Assembly (NCBI RefSeq): GCF_024281035.1
Contig: NZ_JAMXLH010000003.1
Location: forward strand, 1 to 38,864
DNA from: Paraburkholderia sp.
GTDB lineage: Bacteria > Pseudomonadota > Gammaproteobacteria > Burkholderiales > Burkholderiaceae
DNA: 38,864 nucleotides
Direction of reading: 5' to 3'
Of the stretch, positions 1 to 7,542 are shown piece after piece. The notes under the pieces were generated by a model. That model saw only the letters and a program-made list of their open reading frames with translations. It was not told the DNA's origin and ran no database searches. The position numbers were made by a program, and so were the translations under genes. Position 1 is the first letter of the stretch. Every line of letters starts with the position of its first letter.

Positions 1-236
1 TCGAACTCTCCCCGCGTGAATTCGCGGTGCTGGAAATGCTGCTGCAGCGCCATGGCCGCGTGGTCAGCAAGGCCCAGCTGCAGGATCACCTCACGCACTT
101 CGGCGGCGATCTCGGCGACACTGCGATCGAAGTCTATGTGCACCGGGTGCGCAAGAAACTCGAAAACTGCCGCGTCGAAATCGTCACCGTGCGCGGCTTC
201 GGCTATCTGCTGCAGGAAATTCGCCAGACGGCCTGA
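1..236 (+). CDS. Response regulator, C-terminal DNA-binding domain (5' end cut off)
   Basis: The reading frame is open from base 3 and ends at TGA 234-236, so only the last 77 or so residues are present. They form an OmpR/PhoB-type winged helix. LSPREF begins the domain, VVSKAQLQDHL lies in its middle, the VYVHRVRKKLE recognition helix follows, and VRGFGYLL is the wing. This is the output half of a two-component regulator. The receiver domain and phospho-acceptor aspartate lie upstream of the window. The next gene on the same strand is a QseC/TctE-type sensor kinase, the usual partner of this class (QseB, PmrA, TctD). The 221-base gap between the two is longer than usual for such pairs. The target genes cannot be inferred. 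Confidence 0.93.
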   Translation, partial: ELSPREFAVLEMLLQRHGRVVSKAQLQDHLTHFGGDLGDTAIEVYVHRVRKKLENCRVEIVTVRGFGYLLQEIRQTA

Positions 237-457
237 CGCTGCCGTCTCCGCTGCCGGTCCGGCGCAATGCCGGACCGCGCGCCTGCCGTGCCGCGGGCGC
301 AGTTGCCCGCGTACAATGAGCGAATTCAGGGCCGCACGACACGCCGCGCTTGCCACCTACGATGCATGCGCTGGACGCACTGCACGCAGCGCATGTAAAA
401 AGCGCGACGCACACCGGCTGCCGGGCGCATCCGATTCACTCATCGCTCGAAACCATC

Positions 458-2020
458 ATGTCCTATCCGGCTGCAAACAGTCTGCGCCGTACGCTGCTGC
501 GCCGCCTGGCTGCGCCGCTGTCGCTGCTTGCGCTGATGAGCGGCCTCGTCGCCTACTGGCTTGCGTGGCAGTACACGCAGCACGTGGTGGACCGCTCGCT
601 CGCCGACCTCGCAACCGCAGTTTCGAAGCAGATCCAGATCGCCGGACCCGCCGCGCCAGTCACCGTGCCGCCGCTCGCGCAGGCCATGTTCTCCGATCCG
701 ATCGAGCATCTCGTCTATCGCATCAGCGACGGCAGCACGGAAATCGCCGGCGATCACAATATGCCGCTGCAGGGCACGAATGTGCGGCGCATGCACTACG
801 CCTACGTGTTCGATACGGAGTATCAGGGCGTGCAGTTACGCGTCGCACAGGTGCGCGTGGATCAGCCCACGGGCAATCCGATCGTCGTCGAAGTCGGGCA
901 GCCCGTGCACCTGCGCTCCAGCATCGCCGCCGAGTTTCTCGTTGCGATCATGATGCCGCTCCTGCTGTTGCTGCTCGCGGGCTGGGCGATCGTGTGGCGC
1001 GTCGTGAATCAGCAGCTCAACCCGCTCACCGATCTCGCCGACTCGCTGAATCGCCAGACGCACACGTCGCTCGAGCCGGTGGACGAGACGTACGTGCCCG
1101 TCGAGATTCGGCCGCTGACCGGCGCGCTCAACGCGCTGCTCGGCCGCCTGAAGACCGCACTCGATGCGCAGCGTAAATTCATCGCCGACGCCGCGCATCA
1201 GTTACGCACGCCGCTGACCGCCGTGAAGCTGCACGCGGAGCAGGCCGCCACGGCGCGCGAGCCGCAGCAGGTGAGCAATGCGGTGCGCGAACTGCGCGCA
1301 GCCGCCGACCGCGCGGTGCGTCTGTCGAACCAGTTGCTCTCGCTTGCGCGTGCGGAACCGTCCGAACAGGCGGCGCGTTTCGTCGATATCGACGTCGCCG
1401 CGCTCGCGTTCGAAACCGGCGCGGAATGGGTGCCGCGCGCGCTGGCGAGCCACGTCGATCTCGGCTTCCAGCGCCTCGACGCGCCCGAAAACGACGCACC
1501 GCTGATGGCGCGCGGCAACCCGGTGCTGCTGCGCGAAGTGATTGCGAATCTGCTCGACAACGCGCTCAAGTATCTGCCGCCCGCGCGGCTCGACGGCGGG
1601 CGCATCACGGTCAGCGTGACGCAGAGCGTCGTCGACAACACGCCGATGGCCGAGATCGTCGTCGAGGACAACGGGCGCGGCGTGCCGCCCGCGCAGCAAG
1701 CCGATCTCTTCAAGCGCTTTTTCCGCGGCGACGGCCAGACCGAAAGCGGCGTGGACAGCGGCGCGGGTCTCGGTCTTGCCATCGTTCACGACATCATGGC
1801 GCTTCATCGCGGCAGCGTGCATTACGAAGATGCCCCGGAGGGCGGCGCGTGTTTCATCGTACGCGTACCGCTCGCGCAACACGGATCGGCCGATGCAGGC
1901 GGTGACCCATCAGCCGATAAACCTCATCAGAAAGCGGCCCTGGCGGTAAAGCCGTCGCCGAATCAGGCGCCTGACCAGGCACCCAAGCAGGCACCCAAGC
2001 AGGCGCCGGTCGATCTCTGA
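458..2020 (+). CDS. Two-component sensor histidine kinase, TctE/QseC type
   Basis: A 520-residue inner-membrane kinase that should phosphorylate the regulator encoded just upstream. One membrane segment spans about residues 20-38. A periplasmic sensor region of the 2CSK_N/TctE type covers about 39-156, and a second segment about 157-182. A HAMP-like linker follows, then the HisKA box FIADAAHQLRTPL with phospho-acceptor His247. The ATP-binding domain has the N box NLLDNALKY (364-372), the G1 box VEDNGRGVP (402-410) and the G2 box GAGLGLAIV (435-443). The frame is open from TTG 350, but ATG 458 places the basic RRTLLRR stretch and first membrane segment where the family has them. No clear Shine-Dalgarno supports either start. 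After the catalytic core, a 45-residue tail ends in tandem QAPx repeats. The ligand is unknown. Confidence 0.93.
   Translation: MSYPAANSLRRTLLRRLAAPLSLLALMSGLVAYWLAWQYTQHVVDRSLADLATAVSKQIQIAGPAAPVTVPPLAQAMFSDPIEHLVYRISDGSTEIAGDHNMPLQGTNVRRMHYAYVFDTEYQGVQLRVAQVRVDQPTGNPIVVEVGQPVHLRSSIAAEFLVAIMMPLLLLLLAGWAIVWRVVNQQLNPLTDLADSLNRQTHTSLEPVDETYVPVEIRPLTGALNALLGRLKTALDAQRKFIADAAHQLRTPLTAVKLHAEQAATAREPQQVSNAVRELRAAADRAVRLSNQLLSLARAEPSEQAARFVDIDVAALAFETGAEWVPRALASHVDLGFQRLDAPENDAPLMARGNPVLLREVIANLLDNALKYLPPARLDGGRITVSVTQSVVDNTPMAEIVVEDNGRGVPPAQQADLFKRFFRGDGQTESGVDSGAGLGLAIVHDIMALHRGSVHYEDAPEGGACFIVRVPLAQHGSADAGGDPSADKPHQKAALAVKPSPNQAPDQAPKQAPKQAPVDL
1963..2010 (+). repeat. 12-bp in-frame tandem repeat at the 3' end of the kinase gene
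   Basis: Four consecutive 12-base units begin at 1963, 1975, 1987 and 1999. Each starts CAGGCRCC, and the middle two are identical. They encode QAPD-QAPK-QAPK-QAPV. Because units are in frame, copy-number change would alter tail length without a frameshift. Confidence 0.85.
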
Positions 2021-2081
2021 GCCGCACGCGTCATTCATCGCCGTATAAAGCCGCCGTTGCAAATCGCCGCAGAAAACAACA

Positions 2082-2112
2082 AGGGCCGCTGTTCAACCAG
2101 CGGCCCTTTTTT
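2082..2112. terminator. Rho-independent terminator, probably bidirectional
   Basis: A perfect 10-bp stem (AGGGCCGCTG at 2082-2091, CAGCGGCCCT at 2098-2107) has a 6-base loop and a run of T to 2112. It is preceded by an A-rich stretch. It lies between the convergent kinase (stop 2020) and SET gene (stop 2140). The T run serves the kinase transcript. The upstream A-rich stretch could serve the minus-strand transcript less well. Confidence 0.9.
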
Positions 2113-2139
2113 GATTCGCGTGCAGCACAGTCGCGGCGA

Positions 2140-2652
2140 TCACTTCTTCTTTTTGCTTTTCCCCGACTTGCCCGTTTTTGCGCCCTTCTCCTTGCCCTTT
2201 TCTTTTTCCGGCGGCGCGAGCATCGTGCCACGGCACTTGCGCGCGCCGCAGCGGCATTCGTATTCGCGCTTGAGCTTGCGGGTCTGTTTTGCGTCGATCA
2301 CGAGACCGTAGTCGTAAAACAGTTCTTCGCCTTCGGCGATTTCGTGCAGCGCATGAATATACACATGGCCGTCGATCTCTTCCGCTTCGCAATTCGGCGC
2401 GCACGAGTGATTGATCCAGCGCGCACTGTTGCCCTTCACCTTGCCGTCGATGACATCGCCGTCATCGAGTGCGAAATAGAACGTGTGGTTCGGGTCGTCC
2501 GGATTGTGCGGGTGGCGCCGCAACGCCTCCTTCCAGGAGATGCGCTCGCCCTTATATTCGATCAGGCGCGCGCCCGCCTCGATCGGCGCCGTCGCAAACA
2601 CGCCCTTACCGTGTACGCCCGACTGGCGCACGACGATCCTGCGTACACTCAT
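2140..2652 (-). CDS. SET-domain protein (putative lysine methyltransferase) with lysine-rich tail
   Basis: 170 residues. The SET fold is nearly complete. HGKGVFA (14-20) is the SAM-binding N-SET motif, RWINHSCAPNC (78-88) is the pseudoknot motif, and LFYDYG (111-116) carries the catalytic tyrosine. The post-SET CRCGARKC (133-140) supplies three cysteines that, with Cys88, could bind zinc. Bacterial members are SAM-dependent protein-lysine methyltransferases or homologues of unproven substrate. The last 25 residues are a basic, low-complexity Lys/Gly/Ser tail that could bind nucleic acid or be a self-substrate (inference). ATG 2652 was preferred over ATG 2661. The GAGG at 2665-2662 is 9 bases from the former but directly abuts the latter. 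The gene stands alone on its strand. Confidence 0.9.
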   Translation of the reverse strand: MSVRRIVVRQSGVHGKGVFATAPIEAGARLIEYKGERISWKEALRRHPHNPDDPNHTFYFALDDGDVIDGKVKGNSARWINHSCAPNCEAEEIDGHVYIHALHEIAEGEELFYDYGLVIDAKQTRKLKREYECRCGARKCRGTMLAPPEKEKGKEKGAKTGKSGKSKKKK

Positions 2653-2896
2653 TGAATGCATCCTCGTGAAGTACTAGCGAGACTATCCCTGCTGCGGCGA
2701 ACGGCGCGCCGAATGTGCGCCAGCCGTGCGCCGAATCTGCTCTGAACGTGCGCTCTCGTGCTGCACCCGCCTCTCTACGCAAACGCGGCGCCGTGTCGGC
2801 GCCGCGCTCGTGCAGCGCCTCGCGCGCTACAACCGGCATCGTACACGTTCGCGCCATCTTCGTTCAACCCGTGCGCTCACGCACGACGCGCTCGGC

Positions 2897-4009
2897 CTAA
2901 CGTTGTCCGATTGTCGTCTCGCCAAAGAGCTTTTTCTGATCGCGCGGCTGCGAACGCCAGTACTGCGGCGGCGCATTTACGCTCGCGCCGAGCTGGGCCG
3001 CGGCATGCCACGGCCAGCGCGGATCGTAGAGCATCGCACGCGCCATCGCGATCATGTCGGCGTCGCCATCCACGATCGCCTGATGCGCCTGCAGAGGATC
3101 GGTAATGAGGCCGACCGCAATCGTCGGCAGGCCGGTGGCGTGTTTCACCGCTCGCGCAAACGGCACTTGATAGCCCGGTTCGAGCGGAATCTGCTGCAAC
3201 GGCGAGACACCGCCCGACGACACATCGATCCAGTCGGCGCCGTGCGCCTTCAAAGCCTGCGCGAACGTGACGGTGTCATCGAGCGTCCAGCCGCCGTCCA
3301 CCCAGTCGGTTGCCGACACGCGCACGCCAACCGGACGATCGGCGGGAAATTCGGCGCGCACCGCATCGAAGACTTCGAGCGGAAAACGCATGCGGTTCTC
3401 GCGCGAGCCGCCGTATGCATCGCTGCGCCGATTCGCGATCGGCGAGAGAAACTGATGCATCAAATAGCCGTGCGCCGCGTGCAGTTCGATCGCGTCGATG
3501 CCGAGCCGCGCCGCACGTCGCGTCGTCGCGCGAAACGCTTCGCGCACGCGCTTCAGGCCGTCGATGTCGAGTGCAAGTGGTGGCGCTTCACCTTCCTTGT
3601 GCGGCAGCGCCGATGGCGCGTGCGTCGCCCAGCCGCCATCGGCCGGAGAAATCAGTTGACCGCCTTCCCAGGGTACGTGGCTCGATGCCTTGCGGCCCGC
3701 GTGCGCAATCTGCATGGCGATGCGGATCGGCGAATGGCGGCGGATCGCGGCGATCACCGGCACGAGCGCGGCTTCGGTCGCGTCGTCCCACAGCCCGAGA
3801 TCGCGTGGCGTAATGCGTCCGTCCGGCTCGACTGCGGTCGCTTCGATGCACAGCATGCCCGCTCCCGAGAGCGCGAGATGGCCGAGATGGATCAGATGCC
3901 AGTCGTTGGCCTCGCCGCGATCGGCGGAATACTGGCACATCGGCGAGACGACGATGCGATTGGCGAGCGTCACGCCGCGCAGCGCAATCGGAGTGAAGAG
4001 CGGGCTCAT
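2897..4009 (-). CDS. NADH:flavin oxidoreductase / Old Yellow Enzyme, YqjM-like
   Basis: 370 residues forming one TIM-barrel ene-reductase. The flavoenzyme binds FMN and reduces activated C=C bonds using NAD(P)H. The SPMCQYSA motif (22-29) has Cys25, the residue that tunes FMN in the thermophilic-like/YqjM class. QIAHAGRKAS, ELHAAHGYLMHQFLSP and the AYGGSRENRMRF segment are standard for that class. The C-terminal MARAMLYDPRWPWHAAAQLG matches the family end. Length is normal. It is the last of three minus-strand genes (MarR regulator, glutamine amidotransferase, this gene) separated by 101 and 120 bases, possibly one transcript. The physiological substrate cannot be read from sequence. Xenobiotic or oxidative-stress roles are typical. 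Confidence 0.95.
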   Translation of the reverse strand: MSPLFTPIALRGVTLANRIVVSPMCQYSADRGEANDWHLIHLGHLALSGAGMLCIEATAVEPDGRITPRDLGLWDDATEAALVPVIAAIRRHSPIRIAMQIAHAGRKASSHVPWEGGQLISPADGGWATHAPSALPHKEGEAPPLALDIDGLKRVREAFRATTRRAARLGIDAIELHAAHGYLMHQFLSPIANRRSDAYGGSRENRMRFPLEVFDAVRAEFPADRPVGVRVSATDWVDGGWTLDDTVTFAQALKAHGADWIDVSSGGVSPLQQIPLEPGYQVPFARAVKHATGLPTIAVGLITDPLQAHQAIVDGDADMIAMARAMLYDPRWPWHAAAQLGASVNAPPQYWRSQPRDQKKLFGETTIGQR

Positions 4010-4129
4010 GGAAGAAAACTCGAACGGGAAAAAGGTGCGTTCGAGAATAGCACGCTGACTTTTCAGGTGCTCGCGCCCGGCACGGCGAACCTGGCGAGCC
4101 CGCAGCGGCGCGGCGCGCTCAATGCCATC

Positions 4130-4882
4130 TCAGGGACGATTGGCCGTGGCGGCCACAGAAGCCGCGTCGGCGGCACGCGTATCGACTGCATCGAGCCACT
4201 CGCCGAACATGCGGCTCGCCTGCTGTTCCAGATGCGGACCATGCAGCGCCGTTTCGGCGCGCAACGCGTTGACGTCGACGCGTGCGTGGTCGATTTCAGC
4301 GGAATGGCCGATCAACCAGGGCTCGAAGCGGTCGGCGCGCACTTCGGGGTGACATTGCAGGCCGAGCACATGATTGCCCCATGCGAAGGCCTGGTTCTCG
4401 CAGCGCGGCGTCGAGGCAAGACGCGTCGCGCCCGCCGGTAAATCGAACGTATCGCCGTGCCAGTGCAGCATCGACGTCGCGGCGCCGTCCAGATGACGCA
4501 GCGGCGATGCGCGCCCGGCATCGGTCAGCGTGAGCGGCGTCCAGCCGATTTCCCCTTCAGCCGCGCGATAGACGCGCGCGCCGAGCACGCGCGCGATCAA
4601 TTGGGCGCCGAGGCAGATGCCGAGCGTCGGAAGCCCGGCGTGAATGCGCTTTTCGATCAGTGCAGCGAGCGCCGCAAGCGTGGGATAGCGCGCATCGTCG
4701 CAGGCATTGATCGGCCCGCCGAGTATGACCATCAGCGACGCCGCGACCGGATTGAGCGCGCCGATGCGCGCGAAGCCGACGTCCACATAACGGACGGGCC
4801 GCCCGCGCTCGCCGAGCACGCGCTCGAAGCTGCCGAGGTCCTCGAAATACACATGGCGGACAGCCAATACTTCGCGATTCAT
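4130..4882 (-). CDS. Class I glutamine amidotransferase-like protein (GMP synthase-type domain)
   Basis: 250 residues, a stand-alone GATase1 domain. LGICLGAQL (87-95) contains the nucleophile Cys90. GLQCHPE (174-180) contributes His178 and Glu180, so the Cys-His-Glu triad is complete. An upstream ATG would add nine residues. ATG 4882 was chosen because AAGGAG lies 4 bases before it. Stand-alone proteins of this kind are often annotated as GMP synthase-like glutamine amidotransferases. Some release ammonia for an unknown synthase, and others act as gamma-glutamyl hydrolases. No synthase subunit is adjacent, so the reaction is not assignable. It sits between a MarR regulator upstream and an Old Yellow Enzyme downstream on the same strand. 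Confidence 0.9.
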   Translation of the reverse strand: MNREVLAVRHVYFEDLGSFERVLGERGRPVRYVDVGFARIGALNPVAASLMVILGGPINACDDARYPTLAALAALIEKRIHAGLPTLGICLGAQLIARVLGARVYRAAEGEIGWTPLTLTDAGRASPLRHLDGAATSMLHWHGDTFDLPAGATRLASTPRCENQAFAWGNHVLGLQCHPEVRADRFEPWLIGHSAEIDHARVDVNALRAETALHGPHLEQQASRMFGEWLDAVDTRAADAASVAATANRP

Positions 4883-4983
4883 CGGCTCCTTCCCCGGGGG
4901 CAGCGACACCAGACGGGCCGAGCGGCGGCATGGCGCCGCCGCTCGCTTGCCTGCTCGCTTTACATCGCGAGACAGACCGCGTG

Positions 4984-5622
4984 TTACACCGCGAAGATCT
5001 TCCAGTTTTTCTTCTGGGTCGTCGCTTCAGCCTGTTCGTACACCGAGCAATCCAGCCGCAGATCGGTGTCGGCCATGTCGATGCCGAGCAGCTGGCAATG
5101 ATGCGGCGTCTTCTTCGGATTCTTGCTGGCTTCGAAGTGCGAGCAGGTGAGGCACATCCGGTGCTGCGGGATGGCTTCCTGAACTTCGAGTTGATAGACG
5201 GTCTTCAAAAGGGTGCGATAGAACACCGCCTGCTCTTCGCCGCGCAGCGTGCCCACGGCCTTCGAGAGGAAGTCCGGCCATTGCGCCGCCTTCTTCGCGG
5301 CCGTGCGGCCACGCGCCGTGAGGCGCACTGCGAGCGCGCGGCCGTCGTCGAGCGCACGGCGCTTTTCGACGAGCCCCTTCGTTTCGAGCGTGCTCACTGC
5401 ATCGCTGGTCGTCGCTGCGGTCAGCGCCGTTTCCCGGGCGATCTCGCCGAGGCGCATCGGCCCCTTGCGCTGCATCAGCAGCACGAGAATTTCACCCTGA
5501 GTCGGCGTGAGCCCCGCTCCTTCGGCCCAGTCCCACGCCTGGCTCCGCATCGCCGTGCTGAGTCGCAACAGGCTATGGGTTACCCGCCCGGCTGCCTGCT
5601 CTCCGTATACGCCTTCGCTCAT
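4984..5622 (-). CDS. MarR-family regulator with a four-cysteine C-terminal extension
   Basis: 212 residues from ATG 5622. Residues about 10-140 are a MarR winged helix: LTPTQGEILVLL, then RLGEIARETALTAATTSDAV as helix-turn-helix, then the wing KRRALDDGRALAVRLTARG. The last 70 residues are not part of the usual fold. They hold Cys157, Cys160, Cys176 and Cys192 (spacing CX2C-X15-C-X15-C) plus His162 and His174-His175, which suggests a metal, Fe-S or thiol sensor site. Typical MarR proteins end near residue 150. The frame is open to 5721. The 5622 start puts the MarR fold close to the N-terminus, but its ribosome site is weak (GAAAG). It is followed by the amidotransferase and Old Yellow Enzyme genes, which it may control. 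Confidence 0.9.
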   Translation of the reverse strand: MSEGVYGEQAAGRVTHSLLRLSTAMRSQAWDWAEGAGLTPTQGEILVLLMQRKGPMRLGEIARETALTAATTSDAVSTLETKGLVEKRRALDDGRALAVRLTARGRTAAKKAAQWPDFLSKAVGTLRGEEQAVFYRTLLKTVYQLEVQEAIPQHRMCLTCSHFEASKNPKKTPHHCQLLGIDMADTDLRLDCSVYEQAEATTQKKNWKIFAV

Positions 5623-5657
5623 AATCTTTCGCTGGTTATTGGCAGCTTGCGCTGCAT

Positions 5658-5681
5658 CGTCGGCCGCTGCATAGGCCGACG
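5658..5681. promoter_or_regulatory. Inverted repeat upstream of the MarR-Cys gene (candidate operator)
   Basis: CGTCGGCC (5658-5665) and GGCCGACG (5674-5681) form a perfect 8-bp inverted repeat with an 8-base spacer, 36 bases before the ATG at 5622. MarR proteins commonly bind such palindromes at their own promoter. If translation began at 5721, this would be coding instead. Confidence 0.45.
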
Positions 5682-5875
5682 GCCTCATGGAAAAGGCCGC
5701 ATCCGGCAATCCGGATCGCATGCCATCTCAAAAATCGGTGCTTTGCGTGACCGTCAAAAGGTCTCGCATCGCATATTCGTCCGTTCTCGCCGCGACGGTC
5801 TCAAGCGCCGTCCTGTTACCGGGAGCACAACGACAATTCGACATTTTATGCGAGAGTAGCCAATCGCACAGCTAA

Positions 5876-5901
5876 GTTATCCACCCGAGACTGTGGATAA
5901 C
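5876..5901. promoter_or_regulatory. Convergent pair of DnaA boxes
   Basis: GTTATCCAC (5876-5884) and GTGGATAAC (5893-5901) form a perfect 9-bp inverted repeat with an 8-base spacer. The right arm is a perfect DnaA box on the minus strand (TTATCCACA, 5900-5892). The left arm reads TTATCCACC (5877-5885). Weaker matches follow: TTATCCCGT near 5974 and TTACCCACA at 6062-6070. The pair lies in the MarR upstream region. Confidence 0.7.
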
Positions 5902-6145
5902 CCGTTGATAAAGACGCCGATGGCGGGCCGGCAGCGGCGTGATGACGCGCGGCACCCGCATCGGACGTTCCCAGGTTATCCCGTATTTCTTGCACAAACG
6001 CAATCAAAATCTGCACGGCTGTCGCTTGCGCAAGACTTTGAGTATTCAGCGATTTTCCCGGTTACCCACATGCGGACGGGCGCTCGGCGCGCGCGCGCCG
6101 GGTGCCTGATTGCCCATCGCCCTTGAAACAATCAGAACCCCGCAG

Positions 6146-6176
6146 TATCGCGAAATGACCGAGTAATATCTCGAAA
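6146..6176. repeat. Decamer repeated at 21-bp spacing
   Basis: TATCGCGAAA (6146-6155) and TATCTCGAAA (6167-6176) are direct repeats exactly 21 bases apart, two helical turns. They lie in an AT-rich patch about 150 bases downstream of the YbdK stop. This arrangement suits a dimeric or cooperative DNA-binding protein, but no regulator is identified. Confidence 0.5.
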
Positions 6177-6326
6177 AATCTTTTTCACAGCGTGCGGTTT
6201 TGCACGCCCCGCGGCTCGCCTGCCGGCACGTCCGGGCCGGTTCGGTGCCCGAAATGCTGGCAGACCGCCCCCTCGATACCTCGCGCAGCCTCCCGCAGCC
6301 GGCCACCGGACGATCTGCCGCACCGC

Positions 6327-7442
6327 TCACGCGCGCCAGCGCAGGCACTGCTGGCGAACCGCTTCGTGCAGCGACTTCTCCTCGGCGACCACGCCCCGCA
6401 GCCAGGTGGCGTCGTTGGCCTGCCCGCGGGCAATCGTCCCGATCTCGGTCAGCGCGCGCGTCGCTCCCAGCGCCTCGCCGTGCGGCGCAATCTGTTCGAG
6501 CGTGCGGAGAATGTCTTCCGAGATCGTGCGCCGCTCGCCCGTCTGCGGATTCACGCAGGTGCCGGCCAGCCCGAAGCGGCACGCCTGGAAGCGGTTGAAC
6601 GTGTAGACGAGGTAGTCGTCCTCGCGCGGCACGATGGGCCGGTCCATCAGCAGATGGCGCGCGAGTGTCTGGATGTAGCACGCAATGGCCGCGGCCCGTT
6701 CGACTGAAAGCGGCGTATCCATCACGCGCACCTCGATCGTGCCGAAGCCGGGCTTCGGGCGAATGTCCCAGTAGAAATCCTTCATGCTGTTGACCACGCC
6801 CGTGTGAACCATCTTCGAGAAGTAATCCTTGAACTCCTCCCAGCTCAGCATGAACGGCGCGCGGCCGGAGAGCGGAAACGCGAAGACCGAATTCAGCCGC
6901 GCCGAGTGAAATCCGGTATCGACGCCCTGCACATACGGCGACGACGCCGAAAGCGCAATAAAGTGCGGAATGAAGCGCGAGAGCGAGTGCAGCAGGAACA
7001 GCGCGCTGTCCGCGTCGGGGCAGCCGATGTGAACGTGCTGGCCGAACACCGTAAACTGCTTCGCGAGATAGCCGTAAAGCTCGGAGAGGTATTGAAAGCG
7101 CGGCGTATCGACGATGCGCCGGTCGCTCCACTGCTGAAACGCATGCGTGCCGCCGCCGCACAAACCGACGTTCAGACGATCCGCAGCGGCGACGAGCGTG
7201 TCGCGGATCCTGCGCAGGTCGGTCACCGCCTGCTCGTGCGTCGTGCAGATGCCGGTGGACAGCTCGATCATGCTTTCGGTGATCTCGGGCGTGATATTGC
7301 CCGGAATCGGCTGGTCCTTGACGAGGCGCATCAGGTCGCTGCCGGCCTTCGTGAGATCGTAGTCGTGCGTGTTGACGATCTGCATTTCGAGTTCGATGCC
7401 GAATGTGAACGGCTTCGAATCGACAAATGATTCCAGTGACAT
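6327..7442 (-). CDS. ybdK: YbdK-type carboxylate-amine ligase (glutamate-cysteine ligase family 2)
   Basis: 371 residues, matching the usual length of about 370 for YbdK. The family is an ATP-grasp-like GCS2 ligase that joins a carboxylate to an amine. E. coli YbdK shows weak glutamate-cysteine ligase activity, and the physiological substrate is unsettled. FGIELEMQ (14-21) is the start of the active site, with acidic metal ligands. [12 protein letters not shown] (53-64) and GQHVHIG (134-140) are the other conserved blocks. The frame extends to 7574, but ATG 7442 has GAGGGG about 6 bases upstream and begins the conserved region. It follows the antiporter gene on the same strand by 100 bases, so they may share a transcript. 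A separate true gshA lies at 20.6 kb. Confidence 0.93.
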   Translation of the reverse strand: MSLESFVDSKPFTFGIELEMQIVNTHDYDLTKAGSDLMRLVKDQPIPGNITPEITESMIELSTGICTTHEQAVTDLRRIRDTLVAAADRLNVGLCGGGTHAFQQWSDRRIVDTPRFQYLSELYGYLAKQFTVFGQHVHIGCPDADSALFLLHSLSRFIPHFIALSASSPYVQGVDTGFHSARLNSVFAFPLSGRAPFMLSWEEFKDYFSKMVHTGVVNSMKDFYWDIRPKPGFGTIEVRVMDTPLSVERAAAIACYIQTLARHLLMDRPIVPREDDYLVYTFNRFQACRFGLAGTCVNPQTGERRTISEDILRTLEQIAPHGEALGATRALTEIGTIARGQANDATWLRGVVAEEKSLHEAVRQQCLRWRA

Positions 7443-7542
7443 GACATCCCCTCTTGCAGACGCGCCGCGCGAAACGTCGGTCGCTGCGGCACGCGGTGTT
7501 GCATGGTGTGCGGCGCCCGGCGACGAGCCGGTGCCGCCGACT

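Larger units (their letters stand above)
5682..6326. other. Gene-free region between the MarR-Cys gene and the YbdK gene
   Basis: No supported gene was found here. Open frames in this span are continuations of antisense frames of the neighbours. It holds the DnaA-box pair at 5876-5901, weaker DnaA-box matches to 6070, and an AT-rich patch at about 6146-6190. That patch contains a decamer repeated at 21-base spacing. Confidence 0.6.

Noticed and set aside
2726..4441. 571-codon open frame antisense to the Old Yellow Enzyme and amidotransferase genes
   Set aside because: It lies opposite two well-recognised genes, is arginine-rich with no domain, and such long antisense frames are expected in GC-rich DNA.
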